Of a stretch of 64,000 nt of DNA, positions 49,930 through 60,074 are shown piece by piece. The translations under genes were made by a program, and so were the position numbers. Position 1 is the stretch's first letter. Every line of letters begins with the position of its first letter. The stretch comes from Rhodococcus rhodnii (GTDB taxonomy: Bacteria > Actinomycetota > Actinomycetes > Mycobacteriales > Pseudonocardiaceae): the NCBI GenBank assembly GCA_000720375.1, contig JOAA01000044.1, forward strand, positions 13,300 through 77,299, written 5' to 3'. The notes under the pieces are model-generated. The model was not told the origin of the DNA and did not search any database. It saw only the letters and a program-made list of their open reading frames with translations.

Positions 49930-52758
49930 CTATTGCCCCGGAAGCAGTCTCCACTCGTGGTCGGCGGTGCCGTTGTCGTCGAACTGCACGACCTGGGCGG
50001 AGTCCGCGTGGGACATGCCGTCCACACCGAGGAGTTTGCCGCTGTTCCTGTTTTGTACCCGCCACAGCCCATCGGACGACGGTTTCAAGCGCCACAAGTG
50101 GTCGGCGGTGCCGTTGTCGCTGAACTGGACGATTCTCGCCGAGTTGGCGGTCGACATCTGCTCCACCGCAAGCACCTTGCCGGAGTGGACGTTGCGGATC
50201 CGGAACCAGCCGTCGGCGTCGGGCAGGAACTGCCAGCGGTGGTCAGCCGTGCCGACGTCGGCGAACTGCACCACCCTGGCCGAGTCCGCAGTGGACATCT
50301 GATCGACGGCCAGCACCTTGGTGGAGTTGAGGTTCTGTATCTTCACGATGTCGTCCGGGATGATCCGCCACAGGTGGTCCGGCGTGCCGTTGTCGGCGAA
50401 CTGCACCACCCTGGCCGAATCCGCGGTGGACATCTGATCGACGCCGAGCACCTTGCCGGAATGGATGTTGCGCAGCCGGAACCAGCCGTCCCCGTTGTCC
50501 ACCAGTTCCCACAGATGATCCGCTGTGCCGTTGTCGTCGAACTGCACGATCTGAGCCGAGTCGGCCGTCGACATGCCTGCTATCCCCAGCACCTTGCCGG
50601 AGTGCTCGTTGCGGACCTTCACCCGGCCGTTGCCGACGTCCAGCAACCGCCACTTGTGATCGGCGCTCCCGGTGTCGGAGAACTGCAGGATGCGGGCGGA
50701 GTTGGCCGTCGACATCCCATCCACCGCCAAAACTTTGCGGCTGTTGCCGTTCTGGATTCGCAGCACCACACCGGGCGTACCCCATGGCTTGGTTCCGCCG
50801 GCTTGCGGGAACGACGTGATACGCAACCGGGCGGCACCGGCGGGCACAAGAGTGACGTCACGCACCGGAGCCGCGGTGGTCACCGGTCCGTCCTGCAAGG
50901 TACCGACGACGTTTTCGCTGTCGGCGGCCCAGTCTGGGATTTCCTGGGCTTTCGCGGTGATGCGGATGGGAGTGCGAGCCAACGTGAACGGGTCGTCGAC
51001 GTCACCACCTGTGGACACGGTCATGGTCTGCCCCGCGAGCAGACCCACGTTCCACACCGACGCCGGCAGGACCTCGTACTCCGGCCAGTCCGCCGTGCCA
51101 CCGAACCGGTTCCAGCGTTCCTCTATACCCAGCGAGAAGGTCAACGGGCCGTACTCCACCGACACCGCGTTGTGGTTGCGCGCCCACGTGCGGGTGCGCG
51201 GAGACATCGGCAGCTTCAACACAATCGTGTCCCCGTTGGTCCACGTCCTCAAGATCGTCGCAAACCGCGGACCGCCGCCAACAGCCACACCGGCACCGTT
51301 CACCGTCACCGACGGATTAGTGCACCAGCCGGGAATTCGCAGTGTGAAGGGAAAGCGTAACCGTCGTGGGGTCGACATCCGGAACGTGATCGTGTCACTG
51401 AACGGGTACGAGGTTTCCTCCGTGATGCTGATCGTGGTGCCCGTGGCGACTTTGACGGTGACTGTCGAGGGACCGTACATGGCGGCAACAACTCCGCCGT
51501 TCGCCGTGGCCAACCACATCTCCTCGACGAAGTACGGCCAACCCTGACCGTAGTTGTGCGGGCAGCACCGGTACTGACCCGCGTGCACCGCCGGTTTGTA
51601 GGCCAGCATGGCGAAGTTGTTCTGGAATTGACGCCGCCGCTTCGGAACATCGTCCAGTTGCACGCAGTTGGCGCTGGTGACGTAATGGGCGACCTTGCCA
51701 AGAGGGTCCAGCGAGGCGGGCAGCAGGTTGAACGCGAGGTCCTCGGTCCGGTCAGCCCACACGGGGTCCCCGACAAGCCTGGTGAGCAACTCGTGGCTGG
51801 CCATGAACTCCACGATGCCGCAGGTCTCAAAGCCCTGGCGCGGGTCCTCGAAGCCCGGCCGCGCGTTCTCGTCACCGGCGAAACCGCCGCCGGGGAACTG
51901 GCCGTATGCGGACATCATGGTGTCGTAGTTGCGATAGGTGGCCGCGCGGTGCGCCTCGTCGCCGGACTGCACCCAGAACTGGGCAGGTTCCCGGAATCCC
52001 TGGGCGAAGTTGACGTTGTGCGACGTGGGAATGGAGCCGGCCCAGTCCGCGGAGTGCTGGTGGATGCGGCGGGTGAGGTCCAGCAGGAAGTTCTCGCCGG
52101 TGCGGTTGTAGAGCCACTGCACCACGTCGATCGCGTCGCCCCACCGGGTGGCACCCCACCCGTCGGAGAAGACCCCGTCCGGCTGCCGCTCGACGAACCG
52201 GAAGAACCTCGTCAGCACGCTGTCGATACGGTCGTCCTGGTGGTAATCCGCCCACGACCGCAACGCGTGCAACATGGGCATGTGTGGCCACAGATCCGCA
52301 TGTCCGTTCAATGAGCCGCGCAGGACGGACGGGCCGAAGAACCCGTCGGACGCCTGCGTCGCCACCACGGCCTCTATCCATCGCTCGGTGTCAGCCAATA
52401 TCCGGGCATTGCCGGTGACGTAACCGAGGTCTCCGTACCCACGCAGCCAGTAGGGCAGTTCCTCCCAGCCGTCCAGATGCGGCCGGACCCAGCCGGTGCT
52501 GTCGAACCGCAGGTAGTCGGACACCTCCTGCAACCGGCCGTTGAGCCCGTTGACCTGCCGGTCGAGTTGCGTGGCGAGCCAGCCTCGAGCCCGGACGGCC
52601 CCTGGCGGTAACCGCAGGAACACCGCCGGCCGCAGCGGGGCTCGATTGTCGAGGTAAAGGGGCGTGCGTTGAGCGTGCGCCACGCCTGTCCCCGACAAGA
52701 CTGAGCCAGCAGCCGCCAGCGCAGTCCCGGCCAGAAAAGTACGACGTTGTATCTCCAT
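49930..52758 (-). CDS. Tat-exported GH127 beta-L-arabinofuranosidase with six ricin-type repeats
   Basis: 942 residues from ATG 52758, six bases after GGAG. The N-terminal IQRRTFLAGTALAAAGSVLSG is a twin-arginine signal ending near AHA. Residues about 35-650 are a DUF1680/GH127 catalytic module: the RQGFETCGIVEFM segment (Glu, Cys) and QYRCCPHN (Cys-Cys) match the zinc-thiolate site around the nucleophilic Cys of HypBA1. The C-terminal six repeats of about 46 residues each carry SGKVLxVDxMSTADSAxxVQFxDNGTADHxW, giving two beta-trefoils that bind sugars. It would release arabinose from plant or actinobacterial glycans outside the cell. A LacI-like operator lies just upstream. Confidence 0.9.
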   Translation of the reverse strand: MEIQRRTFLAGTALAAAGSVLSGTGVAHAQRTPLYLDNRAPLRPAVFLRLPPGAVRARGWLATQLDRQVNGLNGRLQEVSDYLRFDSTGWVRPHLDGWEELPYWLRGYGDLGYVTGNARILADTERWIEAVVATQASDGFFGPSVLRGSLNGHADLWPHMPMLHALRSWADYHQDDRIDSVLTRFFRFVERQPDGVFSDGWGATRWGDAIDVVQWLYNRTGENFLLDLTRRIHQHSADWAGSIPTSHNVNFAQGFREPAQFWVQSGDEAHRAATYRNYDTMMSAYGQFPGGGFAGDENARPGFEDPRQGFETCGIVEFMASHELLTRLVGDPVWADRTEDLAFNLLPASLDPLGKVAHYVTSANCVQLDDVPKRRRQFQNNFAMLAYKPAVHAGQYRCCPHNYGQGWPYFVEEMWLATANGGVVAAMYGPSTVTVKVATGTTISITEETSYPFSDTITFRMSTPRRLRFPFTLRIPGWCTNPSVTVNGAGVAVGGGPRFATILRTWTNGDTIVLKLPMSPRTRTWARNHNAVSVEYGPLTFSLGIEERWNRFGGTADWPEYEVLPASVWNVGLLAGQTMTVSTGGDVDDPFTLARTPIRITAKAQEIPDWAADSENVVGTLQDGPVTTAAPVRDVTLVPAGAARLRITSFPQAGGTKPWGTPGVVLRIQNGNSRKVLAVDGMSTANSARILQFSDTGSADHKWRLLDVGNGRVKVRNEHSGKVLGIAGMSTADSAQIVQFDDNGTADHLWELVDNGDGWFRLRNIHSGKVLGVDQMSTADSARVVQFADNGTPDHLWRIIPDDIVKIQNLNSTKVLAVDQMSTADSARVVQFADVGTADHRWQFLPDADGWFRIRNVHSGKVLAVEQMSTANSARIVQFSDNGTADHLWRLKPSSDGLWRVQNRNSGKLLGVDGMSHADSAQVVQFDDNGTADHEWRLLPGQ

Positions 52759-52800
52759 GGCGGCTCCTCGGTCAGACGAGCAGCAAAACCAGCAAGACAA

Positions 52801-52831
52801 GGTTTACAACGTTGTACCAACGATGTAAACC
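52801..52831. promoter_or_regulatory. LacI-type operator before the GH127 gene
   Basis: GGTTTACAACGTTG (52801-52814) and CAACGATGTAAACC (52818-52831) form an inverted repeat with 13 of 14 matches around TAC. The left arm also contains the perfect palindrome TACAACGTTGTA (52805-52816), a typical LacI-family site. It lies 43 bases upstream of the gene. No LacI gene is in the window, so the repressor is encoded elsewhere. Confidence 0.7.
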
Positions 52832-52928
52832 GCTGGACGTCGCACGACCACGTCGCGCCGAATCGCTTGTGCTGGAACGGCGGGCAGCCTTGAACTCCTG
52901 ATCATCGCGGACTGGCGGATGCCCCGTC

Positions 52929-53190
52929 GTGCTGCGACTCCCCTACCTCGCCGTCACCGGCGTGTTCGTGTTACTCCGTCTGCTGCCGAAAGCAGCACTG
53001 ACAAGAACACCGGAATCCTGATCCTGTGCCACCAACTGGCAATCCTGCGACGCCACGTCGCAAAGGGACGCCAGTCGCGCGCTCAGCGAAGCACCAGCCC
53101 CTCCACCAAACTCACGCACCACAACCACACTCACGTCATTCGCAAGCGCCTCCTTGGTAGCCTCATCAACGAATACCACCAAGCCGCCTG
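52929..53190 (+). mobile_element. Internally deleted transposase remnant (integrase-core IS)
   Basis: From 52929 the frame reads LRLPYLAVTGVFVLLRLLPK. A shift then gives DKNTGILILCHQLAILRRHV, together the N-terminal leader of actinobacterial integrase-core transposases (normally DKDAEILVLRHQLAVLRRQ). The last codons, RKRLLGSLINEYHQAA before a stop at about 53190, match the C-terminus of the same family. The central DDE domain of some 250 residues is missing. Inverted ends were not identified. Flanking sequence to 53326 and back to 52832 shows no gene. Confidence 0.6.
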
Positions 53191-53326
53191 AACTGCAGCG
53201 ATGAGTTTTGAGCGGCACGGGCTTCCTTCCGCTCTTGGTCGATGGTCAGACTGCGGTGGGGCCGCGTGACTCATCGGGTGCTGACCGACGAGTTCACGCG
53301 GCCCTGCCGACATCCGAGCGCGAACG

Positions 53327-53998
53327 TCACTGCGCCGTCGGTACGGGGTGCCCCTCTGACGCCTGGACGACCACGATGCCCTGCCCCTGCAGCGTGAGCT
53401 GGTACGCCTCGCCGGAACCGCGGCCGATGACGGCACCGAGCTTCGCCGTCTTGCGGATCGAGGACTGCAGCGAGGCGGACCAGAGGACGGCCGACTGCAT
53501 GTCGACGTAGGTCGGCACGTCCACGTTCAGCACGACCGGCGTGCCGTAGGCGGTGACGGCCAGCGCTCCGGTGCCCGTGAACGTGGTGTTGAACAGGCCG
53601 CCGCTGAGCATCGACGCGCCCTCGGTGCGGTTGATGTCCCACTTAAGCGTGCTGTCGAACGCGAGCACGTTCTTGCCGTTGACGGTGACGGCCTCGTTTT
53701 CCAGGTACAGCACGAAGACCTCGTCGGCGTCCTGGGCGAGGAACACGTCTCCGCTGCCCGACACCTTCATCAGCGACATGCCCTCACCGGTGAAGGCCTT
53801 CTTGAAAAACTTGCCGAGGCCGCCGGCGCCTTCGTAGGCGAAGTCGACGTCACCCTGGTAGGCGACCATCGAACCCTGCTTGGCGAAGAAGAACCCGCCG
53901 CTGCCGGTGAGGTCCACCTTGAGCATGCGTTCGTTCTGCAGTTGGAAGCTTCCGGGCTCGACGGACCGCTCTTCGTGGTTGAACAGTGAGCTGCGCAT
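53327..53998 (-). CDS. AIM24-family protein
   Basis: 223 residues from ATG 53998, matching the usual family start (MRSSLFNHEERSVEPGSFQLQNERMLKVDL at 1-30). The double-stranded beta-helix core shows VAYQGDVDFAYEGAGGLGKFFKKAFTGEGMSLMKVSGSGDVFLAQDADEVFVLYL, in which FTGEG is the family hallmark, and the C-terminal WSASLQSSIRKTA and GSGEAYQLTLQGQGIVVVQ. Function in bacteria is not settled. An upstream TTG would add a 29-residue piece that looks unrelated. Confidence 0.87.
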   Translation of the reverse strand: MRSSLFNHEERSVEPGSFQLQNERMLKVDLTGSGGFFFAKQGSMVAYQGDVDFAYEGAGGLGKFFKKAFTGEGMSLMKVSGSGDVFLAQDADEVFVLYLENEAVTVNGKNVLAFDSTLKWDINRTEGASMLSGGLFNTTFTGTGALAVTAYGTPVVLNVDVPTYVDMQSAVLWSASLQSSIRKTAKLGAVIGRGSGEAYQLTLQGQGIVVVQASEGHPVPTAQ

Positions 53999-54307
53999 GA
54001 CTAGATCATGCGGGTGGACCATGGTTTCGCGCAGGCTTTTCGCCACGATCCCGCGCGCCATCGTGGCGAACACGATGTCGTGCAACGGTTTCGGCGCCAG
54101 CCAAGACAGCTGGCCGAGCAGTCCGTCGGCGGTGAACGTGCAGTGGCCGCATCTACTGCGCCACTACACTTGCGCTTGCCGGAAAACCCAGCCGCGCTGG
54201 TCAGGCGGTGCACATCATGCTGTCGCCAACCGGTTGACCTCGCCGTCGCCGTTGTACCGGGTGGCGGACTGGGCGCGGGCCTGGGCGGTCGAAGAGTCGT
54301 TCCCGGC
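53999..54307 (-). other. Gene-poor stretch with a possible C-terminal gene scrap
   Basis: About 45 open codons at 54001-54145, minus strand, in frame with AIM24, read FTADGLLGQLSWLAPKPLHDIVFATMARGIVAKS. They look protein-like and resemble the C-terminal tail of DUF2867- or SRPBCC-type proteins, but the match is from memory and short. An in-frame TAG ends it upstream. The rest up to the beta-propeller gene shows nothing. Confidence 0.3.
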
Positions 54308-56302
54308 TCACACGGTCAGGTCGACCTGGGCGATGTTGGTGCCTTTCAAGGTCCACGCCGACAGGCCTGTGCCGCGAAACGCCAACTGCGGCGCAGTGTA
54401 CCAGCCCTCCCCCAGCTCGGAATACCGCAGTTTCGCTGTCGACAGGCCGGGCCCCAGCCGGTAGATCGCGGACGAGGTGGCGCCGTCGGTGTACACCGAC
54501 GCGAAGACATAGCCTGCTTGCCGGACCACCTCGCCCCAGCCCGGCAGCACCCCGCCGGCGATCTTGCGTGAAGTGTCCATGTCCCAGGCGAACCAGTGGC
54601 CGGCTGGATTGCTGAAGACGCCGTACACCACACCGTTCAGGTGCGCGATGCTGTGCAGTGACTTGCCCGCCGGGTCCGGCGTGAACGTCGAGATCGTCCG
54701 CAACGTCGCCGAGTCGAGCACCGCCACCTGCGCGCGCAGATCCGTCTCCGGGGCCGGATACGCTGCCCCGCCAGCGATGTCGCCTGCGACGAAGCACCTG
54801 CCTCCGTCCAGATCTACGGACGTGATCGCCTGCTGGTCGAGCACCGGTGTCACCACCCGGATCGATCCGGACGTGGCCGGGTCGAGCACCGTCAGCGCTC
54901 CGTTCATCGTCCCGGAGTTCGGCTTGGTCGCGATGAACACCCGACCGGTGCCCGGCTCGACCTCCAGGTCCATCGGGCGGTACTGGCTGTGCCCGATCGT
55001 CGCGAAGTTGACCTGATCGCCTGTGATCCGGTTGATGCCGTGGATCGTGGTAGTGGGGTACATCGCGGCGACCAGCCAGTCGCCCGAGACGCCCATCGCC
55101 TTTGCCTCGCCCTGCACGGCGAACCGCTTGGAGCCGCCGGTGGCGAGGTTGTGCATCATGATCCCGCCGTGCCCGCCGACCCACAGCACGCTGGTGCCCG
55201 ACGCCGCGATCGACTGCACGTGCTCCGGCCCGACGGCCGCCGGCATGGTCTGCGCGATGTCGACCTCGTCGTACTTGCCGGTGGCCGGGTCCAGGTCCCA
55301 CACCTTGCCCACGGCGGTGCAGCCGGCCAGGTGCCCGGTGGCCAGCCTGGTCAGGCCCTTGTGCTGGGTCCCGGGCGGCGCCGTGCCACGGCTGAGCAGG
55401 CTGCTGCCTTCGCTCGGCAGCTCGTAGATCCCGCCGGTCGAGCCGGTCACGAACAGCGACCCGCTCGCCTTGTCGAAATACGGGGTGCCGGGGCCCTTGC
55501 CGCCGGCAATCGCCTGCAGTCCGGTGCCGTCCAGGTTCATCCGGAGCACGGTGTCGCCGGTCGTCGCGAACACCTTCCCGCCGCCGATGGCCAGCCCGTT
55601 ATATCCGGTCGACGGCCCGCCGGAGATCCGGTGGATGACCGTCCAGTTGCCCCCGGAGCGTGCCCGGCGCACCAGGACGCCGTTCTGAGTGGTGGCGACG
55701 TAGACGTGCGCGAGATCGGCGGCGATCCAGCGCGCGTACTGCGAACCGGTGACCGGCGTCACCGAGCCGAGCGAGGTCAGCGCGCCGCTCAGCGGGTGGT
55801 ACTGCCAGACCTGGCCGCCCGGGTCATCGGGGTTCTCGGGGTCATCGGCGTTGTACATCCCGATGAAGACCATCCCGTCCGGCGCGGTCGTCATCGAGTA
55901 CGGCAGGTTGCCCAGGCTCCGGTGGATCACGCTCATCTGCGCCGTGGTGTGGTCCCAGCGGAACAGCTCACCCGGAACGTGCGTGGCAGAGAAGGTCCAC
56001 TTACCGTCGGTCGACATGGTCATCGCATGCGCGCCGGCGGACTTCGGCGACGGATAGGCGATGCAGTGAGTCGGCTTCCGAGCGCCGAGATCGTAAGTGA
56101 TCTGCTTGGCCGGTGTCTGGTTGCGGGTCGACAGGTACGCCGCGTTGCCGTAGGCCGTGAAACCCGCGATCGCGACCGACAGCATGGCCGGGCCGAACTC
56201 CTGGATATCCTCGGCCGCAGCCTCGGCTGCCTCGGCGCGGGACGCCGCCAGGCCGCCGAGCACCGTCGCCATACCCAGTTGCAAGGCCCTACGTCGCTTC
56301 AT
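54308..56302 (-). CDS. Secreted beta-propeller protein (Tat or Sec signal)
   Basis: 664 residues from ATG 56302 (AAGGGGG upstream). The signal MKRRRALQLGMATVLGGLAASRAEA has a basic n-region that could use Tat. The mature protein is a chain of four-strand blades with many WxxDPATG-like ends (VWDLDPATGKYDEVD, LTVLDPATSGS, VAVLDSATLRTI), as in PQQ-like/YVTN beta-propellers. No catalytic site is recognisable. It is probably an extracellular binding or structural protein. It has no operon partner; the integrase relic lies upstream. Confidence 0.75.
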   Translation of the reverse strand: MKRRRALQLGMATVLGGLAASRAEAAEAAAEDIQEFGPAMLSVAIAGFTAYGNAAYLSTRNQTPAKQITYDLGARKPTHCIAYPSPKSAGAHAMTMSTDGKWTFSATHVPGELFRWDHTTAQMSVIHRSLGNLPYSMTTAPDGMVFIGMYNADDPENPDDPGGQVWQYHPLSGALTSLGSVTPVTGSQYARWIAADLAHVYVATTQNGVLVRRARSGGNWTVIHRISGGPSTGYNGLAIGGGKVFATTGDTVLRMNLDGTGLQAIAGGKGPGTPYFDKASGSLFVTGSTGGIYELPSEGSSLLSRGTAPPGTQHKGLTRLATGHLAGCTAVGKVWDLDPATGKYDEVDIAQTMPAAVGPEHVQSIAASGTSVLWVGGHGGIMMHNLATGGSKRFAVQGEAKAMGVSGDWLVAAMYPTTTIHGINRITGDQVNFATIGHSQYRPMDLEVEPGTGRVFIATKPNSGTMNGALTVLDPATSGSIRVVTPVLDQQAITSVDLDGGRCFVAGDIAGGAAYPAPETDLRAQVAVLDSATLRTISTFTPDPAGKSLHSIAHLNGVVYGVFSNPAGHWFAWDMDTSRKIAGGVLPGWGEVVRQAGYVFASVYTDGATSSAIYRLGPGLSTAKLRYSELGEGWYTAPQLAFRGTGLSAWTLKGTNIAQVDLTV

Positions 56303-56324
56303 CACGTCCCCCTTCGCCGGACCG

Positions 56325-56880
56325 TCAGGTTACGGTTCGGCTCGCAACGACGGCAACGGCGTGCCGCAGATCGTGGACCCGGATCCGCGGTAGCCCAGCT
56401 GTGTCGGTCAGTCGATGGAACTGCCGCACCACGTACTCAGGCCGCAACGGCTGCCCATCACGCCGGGTAAACACCAAATCCCTGTCCACATAGGCTCCTC
56501 CAGCCGTCAGCCGCTGTACGTGTTGGCGGTCCCGCTGCCGCGGCAAAGCAGCCACCACCCGGTCCGACAACGCGATCCACGCATAGCTGCTCCGAGTCTT
56601 CGGCGCACTGAACACCGGCCGAGAAATATCTACATTAGACAGTGTGTACCGGACGAACAGCACACGATCTTCCAGCCTCACATCCGTCCAATGCAACGCC
56701 AACGCCTCGCCCCGGCGCATACCCGTGCCCATGATCACCTCGTACAGCTCAGCCACCGGATCTGTGAGATCGATGCAGTGCCGCAGAAAGACGGCAGCCT
56801 CCTGCGCGGTCCAGCACACACACGCGCGGGTTACAGCGACAGGGCCGACTTTGACCCCATAGATTGATTTTGGCTCCCTT
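56325..56880 (-). pseudogene. Tyrosine recombinase (phage-type integrase) remnant
   Basis: The catalytic-domain part is clear: WTAQEAAVFLRHC, GTGMRRGEALALHWTDV with the first Arg, and RIRVHDLRHAVA with the HxLRH box. The protein stops eight residues later (VASRTVT), before the conserved Leu-Gly-His and the nucleophilic Tyr. The SAM-like N-terminal domain is also not recognisable. It cannot recombine DNA and marks a past integration event. I found no tRNA gene or repeat pair that would give the attachment sites. Confidence 0.78.
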
Positions 56881-56922
56881 TCCCCCTGGCCACCAACCAC
56901 AAGATCAGTTACGAGGCAGCCC

Positions 56923-57335
56923 TCAGCCGACCGCGACGAGTAACCGCCGGAACTCGCGCCGATCCTGTTCGCTGAGCTTCGCAAGGACCCGGTCCTCGGC
57001 CTCGGCCACCTTAGGGTCGAGGCGCTCAAGCATGGTCACACCCTTGCGCGTCAACGTGGCGGGCAACGACCTCCCGGACGACACCGTGACGGGCCGCGTC
57101 ACCAGGCCTCGGTCCTGCAGCTCGCGAATCACCTTGTTCATCGCCTGTGGCGACACATGGGCCTCGCGCGCCAGTTCGGCGTTCGACTTCGGTGCCTGCG
57201 ACAGCATCCGCATGCAGAAGTACTCAGGCGCCGCCAACCCGGACGGCTCGAGCACGGTGACGACCACTTCGGCGCGCAAGGCCGCAGTAACCCGATGCAG
57301 CAGGTAGCCGAGAGGCTCATCCCGGAGTCTTTTCA

Positions 57336-57345
<10 letters not shown>
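56923..57345 (-). CDS. MarR-family transcriptional regulator
   Basis: 140 residues from ATG 57345; ATG 57336 and the codon at 57360 are alternatives. Winged helix: APKSNAELAREAHVSPQAMNKVIRELQDRGLVTRPVTVSSGRSLPATLTRKG, with flanking dimer helices. It is divergent from a methyltransferase gene, with a dense set of TATCAAC/GTTGATA half sites over its own start, so autorepression is likely. Confidence 0.87.
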
Positions 57346-58258
<913 letters not shown>

Positions 58259-58266
<8 letters not shown>

Positions 58267-59149
58267 GTGCTTGAATCTCGGTCGCCAGCTTCTCCTGGCT
58301 AGCCGCCCACGACGCCAATAGGGCTAGACCGTCCGCGGTCGCCGTGCCGGCGGGCGCGGTGTAGACGGTCAGGAGCAGGCCGGGTTCGGCAGGCAGCTCC
58401 ATCGACTCGACGTCCAGGTCGAGCCGGCCCACTACCGGATGGTGCACACGCTTGCGTCCGGACCGGTGGAGCCGAACGTCCTGAGATGCCCACCGCTGCC
58501 GAAATAGTTCACTGCGTGTCGACAACTCACCGACTAGGGCGATCAGTTCCTCGTCGTGCGGGTTGCGGCCGACTTCCATGCGTAGCTTCGCGGCCACATC
58601 GCAGGCGATTCGGTCATAGTCGACGAAGAACGTTTTTGCCGTCTCGGGATCCAGATACACGAACCGCGCGGTGTTCGCCGGCCGTCGCGTGTCGGCCAGC
58701 ACCGGTGAATACAGCGCGCGGGCAAGTTGATTCATGGCCAGCACGTCATAACGGCCGTTGCAAATCCACGCCGGCGCATCGGTGACGGCGTCGAGCACCT
58801 GCTGAAGCGCCGGACGCACCGTCGCGGCGGGTCGACGGCGGCGTGGACCGCCGGGCGCCCTGGACTGCCGCGCAAGGTGGAATAGGTGATCGCGCTCGGC
58901 CTCGTCAAGTTGCAAGGCAGAGGCCAACGCGTCGAGCACCCCGTCGGAGGCGCCGGTGAGGCTGCCGCGCTCCATACGCACGTAGTAGTCGACCGATACC
59001 CCTGCTAGTAGAGCTACCTCTTCGCGACGCAGACCTTTGACCCGGCGGTTGCCGCCGTAGGCGGGCAGTCCGGCCCGCTCGGGCGCGATCCGCGCGCGAC
59101 GCGAGGTCAGGAATTCCTTGATCTCGGTGCGCAGATCGATCGTGGCCAC
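58259..59149 (-). CDS. XRE-family regulator with MmyB-like ligand domain
   Basis: 296 residues. The N-terminal HTH has the subgroup pattern RRVKGLRREEVALLAGVSVDYYVRMERG. The C-terminal MmyB-like domain (about 110-290) shows AWICNGRYDVLAMNQLARALY, FVYLDPETAKTFFVDYDRIACDVAAKLRMEVGRNPHD, and LHRSGRKRVHHPVVGRLDLDVESMELP. Proteins of this type often control a neighbouring dehydrogenase/SDR gene; the SDR 122 bases upstream on the same strand is the natural candidate. Confidence 0.88.
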
Positions 59150-59270
59150 CCCTTCACCGTAGGCCCTGTCCGCAGGCGAAGGGAGGTACTGCTGTTACCC
59201 CCGTTGAGACCCGACTTGGCGGTGATTCACGAGCGCTGGTCGGCCGCCGGCAAAAGCCTCGCGCCGACGC

Positions 59271-60074
59271 CTAAGTACCCGATGCGGTCGTGGCGGTGCC
59301 GCCGTCGACCGGGACGATGGTGCCCGTCAGGTAAGACCCGGCCCGGCTAGCGAGGAACACGGCGACACCTGCCATGTCGTCGTCGCGGCCGAGCCGGCGC
59401 AGAGGGGCCTTCGCCGCGATCGTGTCGCCGATGGCATCGATCGTGGCCGCCATCATCTGCGACGGGAACACTCCTGGGGCTACCGCGTTCACCGTGACGT
59501 GCTGTGGGCCCAGTTCCCTGGCAAGCACCCTGGTGAGTTGATGGAGTGCCGCTTTGCTGCTGGCGTACGAGTAGTTGGGCGCCTCGGCGACGTGGATGGC
59601 GGCGATACTGCCGATGTTGATGATCCGCGCGGGATCATCGGCGGTGCCCGCCCTGCGAAGTGCGGGCAGCAGCGCCTGCACCAGCCAGAACGGCGACTTG
59701 AGGTTGAGGTCGATCACTGCGTCCCATGCCTCGTCCGGGAACGTCTCCAGCGGCTCGCGCCACATCGCTCCCGCGTTGTTGACGAGAATGTCCAGGCGTT
59801 CCGAGTCGGCCTTGACCAGATCAGCGAGGCGCTGACACTCGTCGTACCTGGACAGGTCGGCGGGGAATGCTTGAACGTCGCCGAATTCGGACAGTAGACG
59901 CTGTGCCTCCGCGCACGTGTCTGCATTGCGTGAGCTGATAATGACGCGGGCGCCCGCCTGCACAAGGCCGCGCGCGATCATCATCCCAATGCCCCTGGTG
60001 CCGCCAGTGACAAGTGCGTACTTCCCACTCAGGTCGAAAAGGGCTGAGTGAGTGGTGAACTGGTTGTCCGCCAT
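59271..60074 (-). CDS. Short-chain dehydrogenase/reductase (SDR)
   Basis: 267 residues. Cofactor motif TGGTRGIGMMIARGL, NNAG structural motif, catalytic Ser in IGSIAAI, and YSYASSK with Tyr and Lys. The C-terminus LTGTIVPVDGGTA is typical of classical SDRs of the gluconate-5-dehydrogenase/FabG-like group. Arg in ISSRN after strand 2 suggests NADP preference. Substrate unknown; probably regulated by the adjacent XRE protein. Confidence 0.88.
   Translation of the reverse strand: MADNQFTTHSALFDLSGKYALVTGGTRGIGMMIARGLVQAGARVIISSRNADTCAEAQRLLSEFGDVQAFPADLSRYDECQRLADLVKADSERLDILVNNAGAMWREPLETFPDEAWDAVIDLNLKSPFWLVQALLPALRRAGTADDPARIINIGSIAAIHVAEAPNYSYASSKAALHQLTRVLARELGPQHVTVNAVAPGVFPSQMMAATIDAIGDTIAAKAPLRRLGRDDDMAGVAVFLASRAGSYLTGTIVPVDGGTATTASGT

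Noticed and set aside
49933..50775. Regular repeats of about 138 bases that could suggest a CRISPR-like array
   Set aside because: The period equals the 46-residue ricin-type repeat of the coding sequence, and there are no short spacers or cas genes.
54989..56470. 493-codon plus-strand frame opposite the beta-propeller gene
   Set aside because: Rich in Arg and Gly with no motif; the minus strand has a signal peptide and regular blade repeats.
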